Part shown: one piece after another, positions 6,702-10,551 of the stretch | How positions within the stretch are numbered: the stretch's first letter is position 1 | Layout: each line of letters opens with the position of its first letter | Assembly: GCA_019112825.1 (NCBI GenBank) | Contig: DXIP01000005.1 | Span: 1-10,551, forward strand | Direction: 5' to 3' | DNA from: Alistipes excrementigallinarum | Lineage (GTDB): Bacteria > Bacteroidota > Bacteroidia > Bacteroidales > Rikenellaceae | Length of the DNA stretch: 10,551 nucleotides | Notes under the pieces: model-generated | The model's database searches: none | Told to the model about the DNA's origin: nothing | What the model saw: the letters and a program-made list of their open reading frames with translations, nothing else | Made by a program: the position numbers and the translations under genes

Positions 6702-6787
6702 TACTCGGAGCGGGAATCGAACCCGCACGACCATTGCTGGTCACAGGATTTTAAGTCCGGCGTGTCTACCTATTCCACCATCCGAGC
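6702..6787 (-). tRNA. tRNA-Leu (anticodon UAA)
   Basis: The 86-base minus-strand sequence folds as a class II tRNA. The acceptor arm is GCTCGGA/TCCGAGT with discriminator A, the D arm region is TGGTGGAATAGGTAGACAC, the anticodon loop is CTTAAAA, the long variable arm has stem GACC/GGTC, and the T arm is GCGGG-TTCGATT-CCCGC. The anticodon TAA reads Leu UUA/UUG codons. CCA is not encoded (CGC follows the discriminator). The A36-A37-A38 run is the recognition sequence of MiaA, whose gene lies just upstream. The anticodon stem CCGGA/TCCTG has one C-U mismatch at the second pair (28-42). Confidence 0.96.
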
Positions 6788-6790
6788 TCC

Positions 6791-6809
6791 CGCCTCCGGT
6801 GCGGAGGCG
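6791..6809 (-). promoter_or_regulatory. Hairpin in the tRNA-Leu 5' leader
   Basis: cgcctccg (6791-6798) and cggaggcg (6802-6809) form a perfect 8-bp stem with a 3-base loop. No T run follows on either strand, so it is probably not a terminator. It begins at about the predicted tRNA-Leu start site and ends 3 bases before the mature 5' end, so it could mark the precursor for RNase P processing or protect the RNA end. Confidence 0.55.
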
Positions 6810-6812
6810 CTG

Positions 6813-6844
6813 CAAAAATAAGAAATAATTTACGATTCGCCAAA
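6813..6844 (-). promoter_or_regulatory. tRNA-Leu promoter inside the 3' end of miaA
   Basis: On the minus strand, TTTG (6844-6841), a 20-base spacer and TATTTTTG (6820-6813) fit the Bacteroidota consensus. The upstream box lies within the last codons of miaA. The start site would be near 6809, about 22 bases before the tRNA, so the tRNA need not depend on read-through from miaA. Confidence 0.7.
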
Positions 6845-7750
6845 ATCCACATGGCGGAACATCGCCTCGAGGTCGTCGCGGCGGAACCAGCGAATCTCCC
6901 CGTCGCGGCGGAACCAGGTCATCTGCCGCTTGGCATAGCGGCGCGTGTTGCGCTTGATGGCCTCGACGGCCTCGTCGCGGGAGCACCGCCCCTCGAAGAA
7001 GTCGAACAACTCGCGGTAGCCCACCGTCCGCAGGGCATTCAGATGGCGGTAGGGATAGAGCGCACGGGCCTCGGCCTCGAGCCCCTCGGCCATCATGGCG
7101 TCGACGCGGCGGTTGATGCGCTCGTAGAGCTCCTCGCGCGGCACCTCGATGCCGATTTTCACGATGTCGAACGGACGCTCGCGGCGCCGCCCGAGGCGCA
7201 GCTCCGAGAAGGGGCGCCCCGTCTGCAGGCAGACCTCCAGCGCCCGCACCACCCGCGCGGGGTTGCTGCGGTCGACCTGCTCGTAGTAGAGCGGGTCGAG
7301 CGTGCGCAGCCGCTCGGCGAGCGCCGCCACTCCCTCTTCGCGCAGCTGCTCGGCGAGCGCCGCCCGCAGTTCGGGGTCGGCCTGCGGCAGTTCGTCCATT
7401 CCCTCGCAGAGCGCCTTGATGTAGAGCCCCGAGCCGCCGACGGCGATGACCGTCCGATGCTGCTCGAACAGCCGGTCGAGAAGCGCCAGAGCTTCAACCT
7501 CATAGGCGCCGCAGCTCAACTCCTGCGTGATGTCATGCGAGGCGATGAAGTGGTGCTCGGCCGCACGCAGCTGTTGGGCCGTGGGCTGTGCCGTGCCAAT
7601 CGGCATGCCGCGGTAGAACTGCCGCGAATCGGTCGACACAATCGGAGCCCCGTAGTGCTGCGCCAGCGCGATGGCCAGGTCGGTCTTGCCCGACCCCGTA
7701 GGGCCCACCACTACGACGAGCCGTTTAGTATTCGTCGTCGTAGTTGTCAT
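6830..7750 (-). CDS. miaA: tRNA dimethylallyltransferase
   Basis: MiaA adds a dimethylallyl group to A37 of tRNAs that read UNN codons, which have A36-A37-A38. The 306-residue protein has the P-loop GPTGSGKT (16-23), the DSRQFYRGMPIGTAQP segment (41-56) with the catalytic Asp-Ser-Arg region and the substrate-channel Thr, GGSGLYIKAL (105-114) and the C-terminal RRYAKRQMTWFRRD motif. Length is normal. The ATG at 7750 is the only reasonable start, since the P-loop follows within 15 residues; its first codons give a Thr run (MTTTTTNTK) because they overlap the acidic Asp/Tyr tail of the upstream gene by 26 bases in another frame. The overlap suggests coupled translation. A MiaA substrate, tRNA-Leu(UAA), lies 42 bases downstream on the same strand. 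Confidence 0.97.
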   Translation of the reverse strand: MTTTTTNTKRLVVVVGPTGSGKTDLAIALAQHYGAPIVSTDSRQFYRGMPIGTAQPTAQQLRAAEHHFIASHDITQELSCGAYEVEALALLDRLFEQHRTVIAVGGSGLYIKALCEGMDELPQADPELRAALAEQLREEGVAALAERLRTLDPLYYEQVDRSNPARVVRALEVCLQTGRPFSELRLGRRRERPFDIVKIGIEVPREELYERINRRVDAMMAEGLEAEARALYPYRHLNALRTVGYRELFDFFEGRCSRDEAVEAIKRNTRRYAKRQMTWFRRDGEIRWFRRDDLEAMFRHVDFGES

Positions 7751-8234
7751 CCCCCTCGAAGTCGCGGAAATCGTCCATCACCTCGTCGAAAATCGACCCT
7801 TCGCCCGACTGCACCACCCCGGCGCGGTACTGGTCGGGCACCTCCTCGCGCGCATAGATTTCGCGCGGATAGGACTCGCCCGGACGCGCCTCGTAGGCAC
7901 CCGTCAGCTCGAGGAAGTAGGCACGGTCGCCGAACATGTCGAAGAGGTAAATCAGCCTGTCGCGCAGGTTGTGGATAATCTGTCCGAGCGTCACGGACTC
8001 CATCGGGCGCGGCGCCCCAGGCGAATCTTCGCCCATGTCCATGAGCGTGAACTCACCGAGCTTCTCCCACCGTTCGTCGGCCGTGAAGAACGAAGTCATG
8101 CACTCCTCATACTCGAGCGACTCGAGCAGGAAGCGGTGGAAATCGAGCAGCGTCATGTCGTAGGGCACCTCGTAGTCGCGCACGAAGTTGTCGTTCTCGT
8201 CACTCAGCATGCGGAATCGGAAAATCATCGACAT
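7725..8234 (-). CDS. Plasmid pRiA4b ORF-3-like family protein (function unknown)
   Basis: Acidic 169-residue protein. The body (about 3-115) matches the pRiA4b ORF-3-like/IS1096 passenger TnpR-like family: IFRFRMLSDENDNFVRDYEVPYDMTLLDFHRFL, a WEKLGEFTLMDMG stretch, and IYLFDMFGDRAYFLELTG, the family's characteristic LYDFGDxW-type motif in variant form. The tail (about 139-169) is rich in Asp and Glu and ends GDDNYDDEY. No enzymatic function is established and the transposon-derived family name should not be read as one. I chose the ATG at 8234: the in-frame ATG at 8270 lies upstream of a perfect TATCTTTG promoter box (8259-8266), so it would fall outside the transcript from that promoter. An ATG at 8228 is also possible. 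The 3' end overlaps miaA by 26 bases, suggesting a shared mRNA. Confidence 0.85.
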   Translation of the reverse strand: MSMIFRFRMLSDENDNFVRDYEVPYDMTLLDFHRFLLESLEYEECMTSFFTADERWEKLGEFTLMDMGEDSPGAPRPMESVTLGQIIHNLRDRLIYLFDMFGDRAYFLELTGAYEARPGESYPREIYAREEVPDQYRAGVVQSGEGSIFDEVMDDFRDFEGDDNYDDEY

Positions 8235-8258
8235 AGCACAAAAAATATTTATAACGTT

Positions 8259-8266
8259 CAAAGATA
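8259..8266 (-). promoter_or_regulatory. -7 promoter box for the pRiA4b-like gene and miaA
   Basis: TATCTTTG on the minus strand matches TAnnTTTG exactly and lies between the luxC stop (8271) and the next ATG (8234). I see no TTTG at the usual distance upstream, so strength is uncertain. The start site would be near 8255, leaving a leader of about 20 bases. Confidence 0.55.
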
Positions 8267-8270
8267 CCAT

Positions 8271-9263
8271 TTATCGGAGCTCCGTCGTCAGGAAGCGGAG
8301 AATATCGCGGTCGTCGGGATAGTCCGTGAGCGTCGGCAACTGCGCCTGACCGAAGTCAACGCGCCGCGAATGGTCGACGCACTGCGAGACGACGCACTGC
8401 AACTCGCCGTCGTGCGCGGCGAGCCACGCCTCCACCTCCCCCGTCGAGCGGTATTCGGCCACGGCCAGCTCGCTGAGCATGCGCGGGAAGTCGCGGCGGG
8501 GCACCAGCAGTGCTCCGCCGACATCGACGAAGGGGTGACGCTCCATCACCAGCAGCGCCCGCGCCTGGCGGTAGTTGCTGGCGAATTTGGGATTCATCCC
8601 GTCGGGCACCCGCAGATGCGGCCTGTACCCCTCGGGGACGAAGAGCAGCGAGACGTTGCGGCAGCCGAGGCCCGAATAGGCCCAGATGTCGTCGGCGAGC
8701 GCCGCGAGCTGCTCGTAGCGCTCGCGGCCCGAGAGGACGGCCACCGAGTGGCGGTTGCCGCGCAGCAGCGCCGGGATGCCGCCGAAGCGGCTGCGGAAGT
8801 AGCGGTTGGCATTGTCGCTGCCGGTGGCGATGACGCCGTCGACCTCCCCACGCCCGTCGTACTCCTCGATAGCCATCCCGGGCTCAATCTCCCGCAGCAG
8901 CGCGCAGACATACTCCATCAGCACGCGGTCCTTGGCCGCCGGCTTGACCAGACAGCGGTGGCCGCTCGCCACGACGCAGAGCAGGTCGAAGAAGCCGACC
9001 AGCGGGATGTTGCCGGCCATGACCACCAGCACGCGGCGAGGCTTGCAGACCGGGATTCCCTCGTAGCGAGAGAGCCACCCCGCAAGCAGCCCGGGGTCGA
9101 GCATCCGGCTCACGATGGCCCCTACGGCCCGCCGGATGTCGCGGGGCGTAAACCAGCCGTTGGCCGCACAGGCGCAGTCGATGACCAGCCGCGAGGCCTC
9201 ATCGTCGCCGAAGCCGCGCAGGCGCCGCCCGAGCTCGGCAAAGAGTTCAATCGTCCGTTTCAT
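8271..9263 (-). CDS. LuxC-family acyl-CoA reductase
   Basis: Protein of 330 residues of the aldehyde-dehydrogenase-like acyl-CoA reductase family (LuxC), which reduces fatty acyl groups to aldehydes with NADPH through a Cys thioester. Visible motifs: VLVVMAGNIPLVGFFDLLCV (78-97) with the GNIPL cofactor-binding segment, CLVKPAAKD (104-112), VIATGSDNANRYFRSRFGGIPALLRGNRHSVAVL (144-177), and SGLGCRNVSLLFVP (197-210), whose C201 is the likely nucleophile. No luxD, luxE or luciferase genes are nearby, so light production is not suggested; stand-alone members are common in Bacteroidota and their substrate is unknown. The ATG at 9263 is preferred over one at 9458: it directly precedes KRTIELFAELGRRL, whereas the extra 65 residues are compositionally odd and run through the promoter region. 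The gap to the next gene is 36 bases. Confidence 0.9.
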   Translation of the reverse strand: MKRTIELFAELGRRLRGFGDDEASRLVIDCACAANGWFTPRDIRRAVGAIVSRMLDPGLLAGWLSRYEGIPVCKPRRVLVVMAGNIPLVGFFDLLCVVASGHRCLVKPAAKDRVLMEYVCALLREIEPGMAIEEYDGRGEVDGVIATGSDNANRYFRSRFGGIPALLRGNRHSVAVLSGRERYEQLAALADDIWAYSGLGCRNVSLLFVPEGYRPHLRVPDGMNPKFASNYRQARALLVMERHPFVDVGGALLVPRRDFPRMLSELAVAEYRSTGEVEAWLAAHDGELQCVVSQCVDHSRRVDFGQAQLPTLTDYPDDRDILRFLTTELR

Positions 9264-9268
9264 GAAGA

Positions 9269-9276
9269 CAAAGATA
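9269..9276 (-). promoter_or_regulatory. -7 promoter box of the luxC-like gene, implying an almost leaderless mRNA
   Basis: TATCTTTG on the minus strand matches TAnnTTTG exactly and ends only 5 bases before the ATG at 9263. With the start site 3-4 bases after the box, the leader would be 1-3 bases. No clear TTTG box is seen about 20 bases upstream. Confidence 0.5.
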
Positions 9277-9411
9277 AGGGTTCGCGGCGGAAATTCTACG
9301 CCCGACGAGCGGATATTTTCACATCCCCACTGACGCTCAGCCGGATACGGCGCAGCGCCTCCGGTTTTGGAAAATAAAAACGCGGAAAATTCAAAAAAAT
9401 GGGGCCAAAAA

Positions 9412-9442
9412 TTTGGAAGTGCGCATTTTTTACCTACCTTTG
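9412..9442 (+). promoter_or_regulatory. tRNA-Gly promoter (Bacteroidota type)
   Basis: TTTG (9412-9415), a 19-base spacer and TACCTTTG (9435-9442) match both boxes. The start site would be near 9446, about 27 bases before the mature tRNA. Confidence 0.8.
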
Positions 9443-9472
9443 CACTCGCAAACGACAAACGTCGCTACCGAT

Positions 9473-9548
9473 GCGGAAATAGCTCAGTTGGTAGAGCGCA
9501 ACCTTGCCAAGGTTGAGGTCGCGGGTCCGAGTCCCGTTTTCCGCTCCA
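9473..9548 (+). tRNA. tRNA-Gly (anticodon GCC), CCA encoded
   Basis: A 76-base cloverleaf: acceptor GCGGAAA/TTTCCGC (one extra T in the connecting region), D arm AGCTCAGTTGGTAGAGC, anticodon arm CAACC-TTGCCAA-GGTTG, variable GAGGTC, T arm GCGGG-TCCGAGT-CCCGT, discriminator T and encoded CCA (9546-9548). The T loop begins T-C-C where nearly all tRNAs have T-T-C, so position 55 is C. A tyrosine recombinase gene begins about 250 bases downstream, so this tRNA is the likely integration target of a mobile element. Confidence 0.97.
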
Positions 9549-9579
9549 GAGGGGCCGGAAAGAAACCCCGAAAGAAAGC

Positions 9580-9621
9580 AAAAAGCCCTGTATATCAGCG
9601 ATATACAAGGCTTTTTCTTTT
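9580..9621 (+). terminator. Near-perfect, potentially bidirectional terminator after tRNA-Gly
   Basis: A 16-bp stem with one mismatch, 9580-9595 against 9601-9616, has a 5-base loop (cagcg). The stem starts with AAAAA and ends with TTTTT followed by CTTTT, so it could stop transcription from either side. It separates tRNA-Gly from the integrase. Confidence 0.9.
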
Positions 9622-9669
9622 ATTCTCCCACTCCTGTTGAAGCAAAAGGCAGCAAGTATTTCACGCCTT

Positions 9670-9711
9670 AATCGTGACCTTTTTTGCCCGGACCGAAAAC
9701 AGGTCACGATT
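9670..9711. repeat. 11-bp perfect inverted repeat upstream of the integrase
   Basis: aatcgtgacct (9670-9680) and aggtcacgatt (9701-9711) are exact reverse complements with 20 bases between them. There is no T run after either arm, so it is not a typical terminator. The position, 86 bases before the integrase ATG and 122 after the tRNA, fits an operator, or arm/core recombinase binding sites. Confidence 0.6.
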
Positions 9712-9796
9712 TAGCTCTATTTCGCTGATTTGCATCATTTTACTCTGCAACATTCCGGTGCTGAAGACGTTTAATTTATCCAAAAACCAAGCAGCC

Positions 9797-10551
9797 ATGT
9801 TGCCACGAACCACCTTCAGCGTCGTCTTCTTCTGCAAGAAGACCAAAGTCACGAAAAAGGGCAAAGCCCCGATCTATGCCCGCATCACCACGACCGGTCA
9901 GTCGACCGAAGTCTACACACAGTGCCAGATCGAGCCGGAACGCTGGAACCAGCGCCTCGAACGCTCACTCTACAAGGACGAGGTCGATCAGCAGATTAAC
10001 CGCATCATCGCCAGTTACCGGGCCTCGATCCTTGCCGCCTACGACCGCCTGATCCAGGAGAACAGGACGCCGACCTGCTTTGCTGTCAAGCAGCTGCTGG
10101 GCTCCGCCTCTTCGAGCCGGATGTTGCTGGCTGAGTTCGGCAAATACTGCGAGAAACGCCAGCAGGAGGTCGGCACCCGCATCACGCAGCTTACGGCCAA
10201 CAAGTACCACCGTCTGCTGCGCTATATGACCGAATATATCCGGGATATTTACCACAAAGAGGATCTTCCGCTGGAGACGGTCGACTATGCCTACGTTGAT
10301 GGGCTGAATACCTACATGCAGACGGCCTACAACTGCCACAACAACGGGGCGGTCAATCTGCTGTGCTGTTTGAAAAACTTTCTACTCTATGCGGTCCGCA
10401 ACGAGTGGATTGAGAAGAATCCCTTCCGTTACTACAAGATGAAGATTGACAAGACGAATGTCAAGGTGCCGCTGACAAAGGCGGAGCTGGACCTGCTGCT
10501 GAAGCGACCGATGCCCAACGAGAGGCTGGACCGCATCCGGGATGTCTTCTG
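9797..10551 (+). CDS. Tyrosine recombinase/site-specific integrase, N-terminal part (3' end outside window)
   Basis: The first 251 codons are visible and the frame is open at the window edge. Residues 7-100 (FSVVFFCKKTKVTKKGKAPIYARIT..W..) match the N-terminal arm-DNA-binding domain of Bacteroidota phage/CTn-type integrases, where a KKGKxPIYxRIT strand pattern is typical. Residues about 108-218 (LAEFGKYCEKRQQEV, LTANKYHRLLRYMTEYI, AVNLLCCLKNFLLYAVRNEWIEKNPF) are the SAM-like core-binding domain. The linker VPLTKAELDLLL (224-235) starts the catalytic domain, whose R-H-R-Y residues lie beyond the window. The family cuts and joins DNA at attachment sites to insert or excise mobile elements. I start at the ATG at 9797; no earlier start improves the domain match, and no convincing promoter or Shine-Dalgarno is visible. 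Confidence 0.92.
   Translation, partial: MLPRTTFSVVFFCKKTKVTKKGKAPIYARITTTGQSTEVYTQCQIEPERWNQRLERSLYKDEVDQQINRIIASYRASILAAYDRLIQENRTPTCFAVKQLLGSASSSRMLLAEFGKYCEKRQQEVGTRITQLTANKYHRLLRYMTEYIRDIYHKEDLPLETVDYAYVDGLNTYMQTAYNCHNNGAVNLLCCLKNFLLYAVRNEWIEKNPFRYYKMKIDKTNVKVPLTKAELDLLLKRPMPNERLDRIRDVF

Larger units (their letters stand above)
9549..10551 (+). mobile_element. End of a probable integrative element inserted at tRNA-Gly
   Basis: A tRNA gene followed directly by a terminator, an inverted repeat and a tyrosine recombinase is the standard end of a tRNA-targeted integrative element (ICE, mobilizable island or prophage). The integrase uses visibly more A/T-ending codons (CTT, GCT, ATT, TTT, TAT) than the neighbouring host genes, consistent with transfer. 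The boundary inside or just after the tRNA 3' half is assumed, since the matching direct repeat at the other end is outside the window. The kind of element cannot be told from what is visible. Confidence 0.5.

Noticed and set aside
6681..6714. Two similar 12-base words (attcggagcgga and actcggagcggg) at the tRNA-Leu 3' end, considered as an attachment-site duplication
   Set aside because: Only 10 of 12 bases match, they are 22 bases apart, and no recombinase or foreign DNA is present at this tRNA.
8271..9264. Evidence for a bioluminescence operon because of the LuxC-like gene
   Set aside because: No luciferase, LuxD or LuxE is present, and the neighbours are tRNA-modification genes.
7671..9377. 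Long plus-strand frame of 568 codons opposite the pRiA4b-like and LuxC-like genes
   Set aside because: Shadow of two minus-strand genes with known families; no domain and a His/Glu/Arg-rich composition.
9661..9864. Minus-strand frame of 67 codons upstream of the integrase
   Set aside because: It overlaps the integrase start and the inverted repeat and has no recognisable family; an excisionase was considered, but no winged-helix-like motif is seen.
1..10551. CRISPR array or toxin-antitoxin, restriction or anti-phage system
   Set aside because: No regularly spaced repeats were seen and none of the genes belongs to such systems; cargo of the element at the right edge is outside the window.

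Overview
The window looks like a piece of a GC-rich Bacteroidota chromosome, most likely Alistipes or a close Rikenellaceae relative. The evidence is the high GC content of the coding regions, the lack of obvious Shine-Dalgarno sequences, and several copies of the Bacteroidota-type promoter (TTTG, a spacer of about 19 bases, then TAnnTTTG). The gene families also fit: tandem LAB_N membrane protein, Rho with a long charged/Pro-Ala insert, secreted S1/P1 nuclease, pRiA4b ORF-3-like protein next to miaA, and a Bacteroidota-type tyrosine recombinase. The genus is inferred, not shown.

Region 1 (1-3520, + strand) is a tightly packed envelope-glycan operon: the 3' end of a sugar-nucleotide epimerase, a DPM1-like GT2 glycosyltransferase, a membrane protein made of two LAB_N repeats, and an ArnT-like GT39 membrane transferase, closed by a strong terminator at 3485-3520. 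The set reads as a pathway that loads a sugar on a polyprenyl phosphate (GT2), moves it across the membrane (possibly the LAB_N protein) and transfers it to an acceptor outside (GT39). The sugar and the acceptor cannot be read from sequence.

Region 2 (3521-3936) has no convincing gene. It is a C-rich stretch, then a minus-strand terminator and an AT-rich block with a possible promoter, so a short RNA is possible there.

Region 3 (3937-6565, - strand) is rho with its promoter and a GC-rich leader hairpin, followed 43 bases later by a secreted S1/P1 nuclease. Region 4 (6628-9276, - strand) runs luxC-like acyl-CoA reductase, a pRiA4b ORF-3-like protein, miaA (overlapping by 26 bases) and tRNA-Leu(UAA), then a terminator. 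The tRNA has the A36-A37-A38 sequence that MiaA modifies, and it has its own promoter inside the 3' end of miaA.

Region 5 (9412-10551, + strand) is tRNA-Gly(GCC), a near-perfect terminator hairpin, an 11-bp inverted repeat, and the first 251 codons of a tyrosine recombinase with lower GC than the host genes. This is the usual layout of an integrative element inserted at a tRNA gene, and the window appears to end just inside that element. I found no wholly new system. The best leads are the tandem LAB_N protein as a candidate lipid-linked sugar translocase, the element boundary at tRNA-Gly, and the possible orphan short transcript at 3749-3840.
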